NCBI GenBank assembly: GCA_027038805.1
Contig: JALWGO010000055.1
Coordinates: 1 to 15,946 of the forward strand
Direction: 5' to 3'
Origin: Thermoprotei archaeon
GTDB taxonomy: Archaea > Thermoproteota > Thermoprotei_A > Sulfolobales > WANQ01
DNA length: 15,946 bases
Shown here: positions 1 to 6,822 of the stretch, piece after piece
How the letters are laid out: every line of letters begins with the position of its first letter
How positions within the stretch are numbered: position 1 is the first letter of the stretch
Position numbers and translations under genes: made by a program
The notes under the pieces: generated by a model
Told to the model about the DNA's origin: nothing
Database searches by the model: none
What the model saw: the letters and a program-made list of their open reading frames with translations, nothing else

Positions 1-281
1 CTATTAACACGGGACTTGTTCCAGGTATAGGAAGCTTTGGGCAGGAAACCATAATAAGCCGTGATTCACTAAAGCTAAATACCTTTATACCTATAAAGCT
101 AATAGTTACTGTATCAGGACTATTGCCGTATGGAACTAGGCTTAGAGTAAACATATACTATGATAACTCGTTAACTAATCCTGTAACGTCTACTTTCTCA
201 TATAATACTGTGGGCGTTTATGAGGTACCTATAATAGACTTATCATTACAGGAGATATATGCTATAGGGTTGCAGGGCTAA
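1..281 (+). CDS. 3' end of an unidentified gene, running into the CRISPR array
   Basis: A reading frame is open from base 3, with no stop for 92 codons, and ends in TAA at 279-281. Those three bases are bases 2-4 of the first CRISPR repeat. The peptide looks like real protein: alternating hydrophobic and polar beta-type stretches such as PIKLIVTVSGLLPYG and RLRVNIYYDN, ending YAIGLQG. I do not recognise the family; an extracellular or virion-type beta domain would fit, but this is a guess. The stretch lies exactly where the CRISPR leader should be. It may therefore be a gene truncated by the array, or a leader that is open by chance. The 5' end lies outside the window. Confidence 0.4.
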   Translation, partial: INTGLVPGIGSFGQETIISRDSLKLNTFIPIKLIVTVSGLLPYGTRLRVNIYYDNSLTNPVTSTFSYNTVGVYEVPIIDLSLQEIYAIGLQG

Positions 282-2529
282 AACTCAAAAAGAATTGAAA
301 GCCAATAGTTTTAGGAATATATTGTCTAATTCCTTGTATTTGTCTAAAACTCAAAAAGAATTGAAAGATGCCGTTGATTATTATATCAGCCATGTTTTTC
401 AAAAGCCTAAAACTCAAAAAGAATTGAAAGATATTGAGGCGTGGTTGTTCTTGCTCAACTGGAACATCTACCTAAAACTCAAAAAGAATTGAAAGTGAAC
501 CATATAGCGAACTCTAATGTTCTTGATCAAACCGGTTCTAAAACTCAAAAAGAATTGAAAGAGAAAAGCTACTTGATAAAGCTTCTCGAGGAGGTGGAGC
601 GGCTAAAACTCAAAAAGAATTGAAAGATTATCGTTTTGTTCTTTTTCTCTTCCGTCATGCTTACACCTCCTAAAACTCAAAAAGAATTGAAAGTTTTCTT
701 TTAGGACTTTAGCTATCAGGTATATGGGTGGGTTTCTCTAAAACTCAAAAAGAATTGAAAGTGAAGTAAAGCTAAGCCTCCTAGTACCCTACTACCGTGA
801 AAACTAAAACTCAAAAAGAATTGAAAGATATAGTAGTGCATCCGGCCCACCGGTGGGGTAAAAGTAGTTCTAAAACTCAAAAAGAATTGAAAGAGTAGAC
901 TTCACGTGGAAGACAAGCCCCATAGTATTCCTAAAACTCAAAAAGAATTGAAAGGCTCATAGCCTGGGTAGACAAGCCAATGATAAACCATGAACTAAAA
1001 CTCAAAAAGAATTGAAAGTTCTCTGATAGCTGTTGCACCATATGGTGATGGTAGTATGGTTTCTTCTAAAACTCAAAAAGAATTGAAAGTGACAAGTAAT
1101 AGTAAGTACAATACAGACATTGGATCCATACCCTAAAACTCAAAAAGAATTGAAAGGAAAGCAATACGGCAGCAACGGTGGTGAAAGCCTCGAAGCCTAA
1201 AACTCAAAAAGAATTGAAAGCTTATCTCCACTATCATATAATTATGAAGTAATAAGACGTATCTAAAACTCAAAAAGAATTGAAAGTTATCGCTTGTGCT
1301 TCTAGTAGATCTGCTTGGACTTGGATCTCTAAAACTCAAAAAGAATTGAAAGGTTTAACAATGTACCATGCCATTTGCCGGCTTATCGGGAAGACCTTCT
1401 AAAACTCAAAAAGAATTGAAAGTTAACGTCATGGTACTCTTTTCGGAACGGTGAGGTGATTTATCTAAAACTCAAAAAGAATTGAAAGTTGTACATTACC
1501 CTTATTCTATAGCCTGTTATCTCTATTTGTTCTAAAACTCAAAAAGAATTGAAAGTCTTTCTAACGAGGTCTTTGTCAATTCCTGTTACAAGTATTACCT
1601 AAAACTCAAAAAGAATTGAAAGATAAAATCAGCCACTACTACCCCCAACAAAAAGAGTGAAAACCTAAAACTCAAAAAGAATTGAAAGTATGCACGAATC
1701 TATGTTGTATCGACAACGGACCCAGGAAATCCTAAAACTCAAAAAGAATTGAAAGAACTCATTCCCAGCTTTCTTCTCAGCTTAATGAATGTTTCACTAA
1801 AACTCAAAAAGAATTGAAAGATGTCTATTACTCTTATACGGTAAGAAGCCTTTACAAGAATGGTCTAAAACTCAAAAAGAATTGAAAGGTTGAACAGCGG
1901 GGTAAGGAAAAAATATTGAGGATTACTGAGAAAGGATATGCTAAAACTCAAAAAGAATTGAAAGAATAAATCCATAGTGCATCGGCATGAGCATCATAAA
2001 CTACTAAAACTCAAAAAGAATTGAAAGAGAATACTTGGGGTGGGCCTTGGAGTGGTATCTTGGGTGTTTCCTAAAACTCAAAAAGAATTGAAAGCAAGGT
2101 AAAGATAAAGAAAAAGTAAACCATATATAATAAAAAATACTAAAACTCAAAAAGAATTGAAAGTCACGGTTGCGGTGACTGGTGCGAGGATAAGCGAGTT
2201 ATTGCCTAAAACTCAAAAAGAATTGAAAGTTTTCTACTAAATCGGTAAGAGCATCAGGAGTAAAAACTAAAACTCAAAAAGAATTGAAAGACAAGGGCTC
2301 GGTGGCTTTCGCAGACATACCGATACGCTAGGTGCCTAAAACTCAAAAAGAATTGAAAGCTCTCAGACACTACGGTGTACTCTACATGGTTTCTCGGCAC
2401 TAAAACTCAAAAAGAATTGAAAGTGGAAGAAGGCCTTTGCCTCAAGCCTTAAGATATACTTTCCCGCCTAAAACTCAAAAAGAATTGAAAGGGCCACGAC
2501 CGAGGCTTTAACAACGATGACAATAAATG

Positions 2530-2538
2530 CTAAAACTC
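2530..2538 (+). repeat. Partial CRISPR repeat abutting repeat 35
   Basis: The nine bases CTAAAACTC, identical to the first nine of the repeat, lie immediately before repeat 35 (2539-2562). They form a tandem partial copy inside spacer 34, which is correspondingly long at 47 nt. This could be a slippage or recombination scar at the old end of the array, or a chance match at the end of a captured spacer. Confidence 0.7.
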
Positions 2539-2583
2539 CTAAAACTCAAAAAGAATTGAAAGTATCAGTTGCACTAAGCTTAC

Positions 2584-2604
2584 CTAAAACAAATAATTGA
2601 ACAG
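2584..2604 (+). repeat. Possible decayed CRISPR repeat inside the last spacer
   Basis: CTAAAAC is followed by AAATA and ATTGAACAG. With about three bases deleted and a few substitutions this aligns over its full length with the 24-nt repeat, keeping the first seven bases and most of the ATTGAAAG end. It sits within the 45-nt interval before the mutated final repeat. If it is a relic, the last interval is really a short spacer plus a dead repeat. Confidence 0.4.
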
Positions 2605-2607
2605 CCT

Positions 2608-2631
2608 CTAAAACTCAAAAAGAATTGAAGG
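2608..2631 (+). repeat. Degenerate terminal CRISPR repeat
   Basis: This is the last repeat, with one A-to-G change at its 23rd base, giving ATTGAAGG in the handle region. A mutated last copy is typical of the leader-distal end and fixes the array orientation. No repeat copy is found to its right. Confidence 0.9.
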
Positions 2632-2747
2632 GTAGATGAGTGGTAGATTGTTATAGGGCAAAAGTAGTCTTAAATACTATGAGGAGTTTACTGAGCTTGG
2701 GGAAAGTGTTTTTGGGTTGTGGAAAAATAGGTGTTTATTTGTTTTGT
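2632..2747. other. Trailer-side spacer region without a gene
   Basis: This AT-rich stretch after the last repeat has only very short open frames. The AAAATAGG and TTTATTTG runs near 2725-2740 could end or start transcripts, but nothing decisive is seen. It separates the array from the convergent small ORF at 2748-2918. Confidence 0.4.
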
Positions 2748-2918
2748 TTAGACGAAGGTATCATCGTCGTCGCTTTCTTCTAGGTCTGTGGGCTGTATTA
2801 CTGTTCCTCCGACTTCTGCTATTGCCTTTAGTGTAAACCTCTTTAGCAAGTAGATTACTATTGGTAGTATTATCCAAGTATATCTTGATAGTAGTAGTCT
2901 TTTTAATAAAGACCTCAT
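2748..2918 (-). CDS. Small membrane-anchored protein, 56 aa, unknown
   Basis: The start is ATG at 2918 and the stop TAA at 2748-2750. The product begins MRSLLKRLLLSRYTW, continues with a hydrophobic stretch IILPIVIYLL (residues 16-25), a short basic segment KRFTLKAIAEVGG, and an acidic tail ending EESDDDDTFV. This gives one membrane helix with a basic N-terminus and a strongly acidic C-terminus. A GGTG motif lies about nine bases before the ATG, a possible ribosome binding site. The longer frame over the same DNA (2761-2973, minus strand) gives a serine/arginine-rich peptide and is probably its shadow. It is divergent from the regulator at 3035. No family is recognised; it is supported only by its reading frame, composition and start context. 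Confidence 0.45.
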   Translation of the reverse strand: MRSLLKRLLLSRYTWIILPIVIYLLKRFTLKAIAEVGGTVIQPTDLEESDDDDTFV

Positions 2919-2974
2919 TTTGAAAACACCCAGTAAAAAGGGAGCATAAGAGTAAGATATTTCTTGGTTTCATT

Positions 2975-2989
2975 GAGAAAAATATTAAT
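2975..2989 (+). promoter_or_regulatory. Probable BRE/TATA promoter for the winged-helix protein
   Basis: A purine-rich GAGAAAA run is followed by a TATTAAT box about 45-50 bases before the ATG at 3035. Transcription starting about 25 bases downstream would leave a leader of about 25 bases. Assigned by eye only. Confidence 0.35.
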
Positions 2990-3034
2990 GTGACCTAAGA
3001 GGACGTGTGATTATAGTGTGATGGGCTGGCGAGT

Positions 3035-4054
3035 ATGGAGTTTCTGGAGATACCAGCATCTTATGATGAAATATTAGTCTTAACATCAATAATCAATAAG
3101 GGCTACTATAGACTTATTGATATAATACATGATACTGGATATGTGAAGACTCGTGTTTTAAGAATAATTTCAAAGATTAGAGAGAGATGGAGGCTTGGCA
3201 TCGATATAGATTATTCGAGAATTGGTCTTAGGAGGCTTATAGTGATCTTAGGGGATATGCCGAGAAGTATCGTTGAGCCTGATTATCTCGCGGTTATTAA
3301 TAAGAGTATTAAGGGCTATGTATTTCTGTCCTATTATGTACCAGCATCTTATGATTATAGAAGACTCGTTGAACATTATGATCCTATTGAATACTATTTG
3401 TTTGACAAGGTATTTTTCCCTAAACCCGATTTATTGAGATACTATGATAAGGGTTATCTGAAAATAAACTTGTATATGGAGTTAGAGAATATCTTATCAG
3501 ATACGGACATTAAAGTTGATTTAAAGGCCCTTCTCGACCAGTATTCAGTATTAAAGAGGTTTACTGTCCTGGACATAAAGATAATTGATGCGTTAATGAG
3601 AAATGCATTTATATCAATAAAGAAACTAGCCAAAATGCTAGGTGAACCCTCTTCAAAAATAGCGTCACATGTAAAGATGCTAAAAGAATACAGAGTATTC
3701 AATGGCTTCTTTATTAGAAAATACCCGTTAGAACACTTAGGCTCTCTTACTTTGGGTGTAGCATATATAATAAGGACAAATAGTCTAGAGGAAGCCGTTT
3801 ATATTGCAAGAAAATTACAGAAAATACCGTTCTTTGGTACTACTTACTTATCAGTAGAGAACAAGCTTCTTCTCACCCAATTAGCAGTGAGAGAAAGAAT
3901 GCTTCCAATGATACCAATAATATCGTCAATTCTAAAGAAAAGCGTAGAAGTTGAAAAAACATACATATTATCGCCAACAAAAATGATGAGGCGTATACCG
4001 GAAAAGAGGGCATTTTCAAAATATGAACGTCAATGGATATTTGATATTGGATGA
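3035..4054 (+). CDS. Two-winged-helix, Lrp/AsnC-like DNA-binding protein
   Basis: The 339-aa protein has a helix-turn-helix-like region near residues 10-50 (LTSIINKGYYRLIDIIHDTG, then VKTRVLRIISKIRERW). A clearer AsnC-like one spans about 178-215 (LDIKIIDALMRNAF, SIKKLAKMLGEPSSKIASHVKMLKE). The tail (about 230-310) has a beta-alpha-beta pattern that could be a ligand-binding RAM-like domain. Proteins with two winged helices and no enzyme domain are common in Crenarchaeota and are usually transcription regulators; the target is unknown. The ATG at 3035 is preferred because the ATG at 3021 is in another frame. The gene stands alone, downstream of the CRISPR array and divergent from the small membrane ORF. 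There is nothing to tie it to CRISPR regulation except position. Confidence 0.75.
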   Translation: MEFLEIPASYDEILVLTSIINKGYYRLIDIIHDTGYVKTRVLRIISKIRERWRLGIDIDYSRIGLRRLIVILGDMPRSIVEPDYLAVINKSIKGYVFLSYYVPASYDYRRLVEHYDPIEYYLFDKVFFPKPDLLRYYDKGYLKINLYMELENILSDTDIKVDLKALLDQYSVLKRFTVLDIKIIDALMRNAFISIKKLAKMLGEPSSKIASHVKMLKEYRVFNGFFIRKYPLEHLGSLTLGVAYIIRTNSLEEAVYIARKLQKIPFFGTTYLSVENKLLLTQLAVRERMLPMIPIISSILKKSVEVEKTYILSPTKMMRRIPEKRAFSKYERQWIFDIG

Positions 4055-4394
4055 AAATTCGAGAGATTTTCAGCTAAGTATTAGTATTAAGATAATGCAA
4101 GACAATTTTATACTTTATACTTTTACATTATAATATTAATACTAGTATAGATTGAGTCTTATTTCTATTGGTAAAATCAGTTGCTGTGAAACAGGAGAAA
4201 ATTAGTGAAGAGTTCCTCTTTATAAAATATGGTTTAACCGGGGAGTTAACCAAGTGACGGGCGTGGGCTCTTGGCACCGGCACGTTCTTTGTTGGTTTTA
4301 TGTTTATTTGAGCACGGTTTACAAGTGGTTGCGAGGGCCTAGGGGTAATCTATTCTCTTTTTAGCTCTCTTACTCTTTTTTCTGGGAGTTTTGT
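4055..4394. other. AT-rich intergenic region with a TATA-like box
   Basis: The first half is very AT-rich. A TTTATAAAATAT box at about 4219-4230 could drive the PIN gene remnant. Just after it, TTAAC and GTTAA form a small hairpin around CGGGGA. A 29-codon frame (TTG 4168 to TGA 4255-4257, reading MVKSVAVKQEKISEEF near its start) could be the remains of an antitoxin, but its length and unknown family do not support a firm call. No RNA gene is recognised. Confidence 0.3.
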
Positions 4395-4815
4395 TTGGTT
4401 AGGGTTTACTTTAATACTAGTATTCTTGTTAGGGCTGTTGATCCTAGTGCTAGTGGTTATTATGATGCTTTATTGTTTATTGAGTTGTGTAAGCGTAGAG
4501 GCTATGTCTTAGTGTTTTCTAGTATTCATTTAAAGGAGAGGTGGCGTCCGGGGGACTTGGTGTAGGGTAAGGTTCTTGTTTAAGCGGTACGGGTTTAGGG
4601 GCTATAGGGTTAGCTTAGGGGATGTTCTAGGCCTTGCTATAAACTATGTCGATATTCACGGTATTAGTAGGAGGCATTTACTCGATATAGCCCATATGCA
4701 TGCAGCACGTATTCTTGGCTGCAAGTATATAGCCGCTATCGATAGGTTCATTAGGGCTCATGCAAGCGAATTTAACCTAGCATACATTAACTATTATACT
4801 GGGTGTCCTAGTTGA
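4395..4815 (+). pseudogene. Frameshifted PIN-domain (VapC-like) nuclease gene
   Basis: The N-terminal half is read from TTG at 4395 (after a GGGAG at 4384-4388) to TAG at 4563-4565: VRVYFNTSILVRAVDPS, then CKRRGYVLVFSSIHLKE. The C-terminal half continues in the next frame to TGA at 4813-4815: VSLGDVLGLAINYVDIHG, then LLDIAHMHAARILGCKYIAA and IDRFIRAHASEF. Joined, they give about 135-140 residues, the usual PIN size, with motifs in order: first acidic motif, helix, DIAH motif, and ID near the end. The first catalytic residue, Asp in most PIN domains (FDTS), is Asn here (FNTS). The frame change lies between about 4534 and 4576. VapC-type PIN proteins are RNase toxins; this copy appears dead or dying. 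Alternatively the C-terminal part (TTG 4576) is still made as a fragment. A sequencing slip could explain the frameshift but not the Asn. Confidence 0.65.
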
Positions 4816-4997
4816 GTATTGTTAGGGAGTGGCGCAGGAATAGGGATAGAGCTGGAATCCTACTCTATCTTGTAGGTAAGGCTGGCTTCTCTAAGCGGGC
4901 TTGGAGCATCTATAATAAGTGGTTAAAGTATAAGATAAGCTACCGTGAAGCAAAGAAGAAACTTGAAAAACTAGCAGGAATACACATAGAAGACTAA
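4812..4997 (+). CDS. Small basic protein overlapping the PIN gene, 61 aa
   Basis: The TTG start (4812-4814) overlaps the TGA stop of the PIN remnant in a TTGA, the arrangement of translationally coupled genes. The product is charged and mostly helical, with segments REWRRNRDRAGILLYLVGKAG, then AWSIYNKWLKYK and SYREAKKKLEKLAGIHIED. There is no membrane helix and no motif I recognise. Its tight linkage suggests it was a partner of the PIN protein, perhaps an antitoxin or accessory factor, though toxin partners are more often upstream. The reading frame is intact although the PIN frame is not. Confidence 0.4.
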   Translation: MSIVREWRRNRDRAGILLYLVGKAGFSKRAWSIYNKWLKYKISYREAKKKLEKLAGIHIED

Positions 4998-5159
4998 TCC
5001 ACTCGGATAACCATAGCATGTTTGGTCTCTGATGTCAGCTGGTGTTGTTTGTATTTCTCTTTTTCTTAGGGTGTAAGGGTGGTTGAGTTTTGCCTTAATG
5101 CCCGGGAGCTCGAGGTCTGTTTTCAAGTAGATACCTATAATTCTCCTCTGATAAAACAT
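4971..5159 (-). pseudogene. Possible decayed coding remnant
   Basis: A 62-codon minus-strand frame starts at ATG 5157-5159. It contains stretches that read like protein (RRIIGIYLKTDLELPGIKAK, HPYTLRKREIQTTPADIRDQ). It remains open upstream without a start to near 5210 and overlaps the end of the small basic gene by about 27 bp. No family is recognised and no insertion-sequence ends are seen. It could be a fragment of a lost gene or a chance frame. Confidence 0.2.
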
Positions 5160-5390
5160 GCCTAAGCCTCGAAACCAAGGTATTAATAGTACTCCAAAAA
5201 GTATGATGACGTACTACTTCTCCACTCTTCTTCACAAGACCCCTACACTAGTATGGTATATCATATAAAAAGTAAGCTCTTCATAAATCAAAGTCAGTTG
5301 CCGCTGAATTCTTCATTGTATGGCCCCCAACCCCTAGGGGCTCGGATACTCGTCTCTGTCATCATCCTCGTCTTGTCTATGTGGTAAAGG
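5160..5390. other. Intergenic region without a recognised gene
   Basis: No convincing reading frame is seen on either strand. It holds a perfect 10-bp palindrome CCCCTAGGGG (5331-5340) preceded by GGCCCCCAA, which could fold as a short GC-rich hairpin. An ATGATGA (5203-5209) resembles a C box, but no D box follows at a suitable distance, so no C/D RNA is called. Confidence 0.3.
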
Positions 5391-5399
5391 TTTTTATTT
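5385..5399 (+). promoter_or_regulatory. Promoter of the TIP49 gene
   Basis: GTAAAGG followed by TTTTTATTT is a good archaeal BRE plus TATA element. A transcript starting about 25 bases downstream begins near 5420. This excludes the upstream in-frame GTG at 5400 as the start and favours GTG 5436, which follows a GGTGAT (5426-5431) at a spacing of four bases. Confidence 0.6.
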
Positions 5400-5435
5400 G
5401 TGTTTTGCGTGCTTGTTGGTTATTGGGTGATTGGT

Positions 5436-6797
5436 GTGGTTGAGATTAGGGAGGTTCCCAAGACTGTCGAGTTTAGGCGTATTGGTGCTCACAGCCATAT
5501 CCGTGGATTGGGGTTAGATGAGAAGGGTAAGCCTAAGAAGGTTGCAGCTGGCCTCGTGGGCCAGTTGGAGGCTAGAGAGGCTGCTGGTCTTGTTGTTGAG
5601 ATGATTCGTGAGGGTAAGATGGCTGGTAGGGGTGTACTGTTTGTTGGCCCGCCTGGTACTGGTAAGACTGCTATAGCTGTCGCTATTGCCCGTGAGCTCG
5701 GCGAGGATACTCCCTTTGTTGCACTAAGTGCTTCGGAGGTCTATTCTACTGAGATGAAGAAGACTGAGGTATTGATGCAGGCGTTGCGTAAGGCTATTGG
5801 TGTTAGGATTAGAGAAGAGAGGAAAGTGTATGAGGGCGTCGTCAAGGAGATCAAGATTAGGAGGGTTAAGCACCCCTTCAACCCCTATGCTATGGTTCCA
5901 CGTGAGGCTAGGATAACCCTAGCAACTAGGGACGATGAGTTAACTATAACTGTGCCGGAGGAGGTAACTGTTCAATTACTCCAATTGGGTGTGAGGAGAG
6001 GAGACGTTATATGGATTGACGCTGAGACGGGCCGCGTCTACAAGGTTGGGAAGGCTAAGGGCTATGAGAAAGCCAAGTACTATGACGTAGAGGCTGGTAG
6101 GCTCGTAGAAATACCTGAGGGAATGGTGAAGAAGACTAAGGAGATAGTACACACACTAACCCTCCACGACCTAGACGTCTACATAGCCGCGCAGCGCGTA
6201 ACCATAACATCTCTCTTTGGATTCGAGGCCGAGAAAGAGATAAGCCCCGAGGTAAGGAAAACAGTTGACGAGCAGGTTAGGAAATGGGTTTCAGAGGGAC
6301 GAGGCGAGATAGTACCAGGAGTATTATTCATAGACGACGCCCACATGCTGGATATCGAGAGCTATAGCTTCCTCTCACGTGCAATGGAGAGCGAGCTAGC
6401 ACCAATAATAATACTAGCAACTAATCGTGGTGTAACAAAAATACGTGGAACAGACATAGAATCACCCCATGGAATACCCTTAGACCTACTGGACAGACTC
6501 CTCATAATACCAACGAGACCCTACAAGCCAGATGAGATAAGAGAAATAATAAAGATTAGAGCAGAGCAAGAAGAAGTAGAGTTAACCGATGAAGCCCTAG
6601 AACTATTAACCAAGATAGGCTCTGAGACCAGTCTAAGATACGCCGTCCAGTTAATGGAGCCGGCGAGGATAGTTGCTAAGAGAAAGGGTAGAGAAGAAGT
6701 TAGAGCAGAAGACGTAGAAGAAGCGAGAAAACTCTTCGTAGACGTAAAACAGTCAGTAGAACATATACGGAAATACGAGGAAATGTTCCTCAAATAA
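5436..6797 (+). CDS. TIP49/RuvB-like AAA+ ATPase
   Basis: The 453-aa protein matches archaeal homologues of eukaryotic RuvBL1/RuvBL2 (TIP49). Those are hexameric ATPases of chromatin remodelling, RNP assembly and R2TP-like complexes; the archaeal role is not well defined. Motifs in order: IGAHSHIRGLGLD near residue 20, Walker A GPPGTGKT at 71-78, the long insertion domain typical of TIP49 at roughly 110-270, Walker B FIDDAHMLD at 298-306, sensor 1 ATNRG, the family string SPHGIPLDLLDRLLI with the arginine finger, and sensor 2 SLRYAVQLM near 400. The catalytic Glu of Walker B (DEVH in most members) is Asp here. The start is placed at GTG 5436 because of the GGTGAT in front of it and the position of the promoter. 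The gene is monocistronic and convergent with the kinase, 25 bp away. Confidence 0.93.
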   Translation: MVEIREVPKTVEFRRIGAHSHIRGLGLDEKGKPKKVAAGLVGQLEAREAAGLVVEMIREGKMAGRGVLFVGPPGTGKTAIAVAIARELGEDTPFVALSASEVYSTEMKKTEVLMQALRKAIGVRIREERKVYEGVVKEIKIRRVKHPFNPYAMVPREARITLATRDDELTITVPEEVTVQLLQLGVRRGDVIWIDAETGRVYKVGKAKGYEKAKYYDVEAGRLVEIPEGMVKKTKEIVHTLTLHDLDVYIAAQRVTITSLFGFEAEKEISPEVRKTVDEQVRKWVSEGRGEIVPGVLFIDDAHMLDIESYSFLSRAMESELAPIIILATNRGVTKIRGTDIESPHGIPLDLLDRLLIIPTRPYKPDEIREIIKIRAEQEEVELTDEALELLTKIGSETSLRYAVQLMEPARIVAKRKGREEVRAEDVEEARKLFVDVKQSVEHIRKYEEMFLK

Positions 6798-6822
6798 CCC
6801 TAGAAGCAATCCAATAGATTTT

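Larger units (their letters stand above)
278..2631 (+). CRISPR. CRISPR array, 36 repeats and 35 spacers
   Basis: The 24-nt repeat reads CTAAAACTC, then five A, then GAATTGAAAG. It occurs 36 times, first at 278-301 and last at 2608-2631. By eye, copies 1-35 are identical and copy 36 has one change (GAAGG for GAAAG). Spacers are 37-52 nt, mostly 40-45, and none repeats. The 3' end ATTGAAAG matches the 8-nt crRNA 5' handle known from archaeal type I and III systems, so the array should be transcribed on the plus strand with its leader at the left. The mutated last copy agrees that the right end is the trailer. No cas gene is in the window, so the type cannot be assigned; crenarchaeal repeats of this form usually go with I-A and III systems. 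Many spacers translate into plausible protein fragments on one strand or the other, consistent with capture from coding DNA of invaders. Confidence 0.99.

Noticed and set aside
295..623. Two plus-strand frames with repeated KTQKELK peptides
   Set aside because: The repeated peptide is just the translated CRISPR repeat; frames continue where spacer lengths happen to keep phase.
1133..1339. Minus-strand frame with repeated FQFFLSF
   Set aside because: This is the translated complement of the CRISPR repeat and not a gene.
2761..2973. 70-codon minus-strand frame rich in Arg, Ser and Asn
   Set aside because: It overlaps the better formed 56-codon frame (2748-2918) in another phase and ends in a low-complexity basic run.
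4168..4257. 29-codon frame as antitoxin of the PIN gene
   Set aside because: It is too short, has no recognised family, and the TATA-like box lies inside it. It is kept only as a note under the intergenic region.
4258..4510. Hydrophobic reading through two TGA codons upstream of and across the PIN start
   Set aside because: The T-rich sequence gives Leu/Val/Phe in this phase by composition; the PIN motifs lie in the other phase, so recoded TGA is not supported.
5203..5209. ATGATGA as C box of a C/D sRNA
   Set aside because: No CTGA D box or internal C'/D' pair is found within the usual 60 bases.
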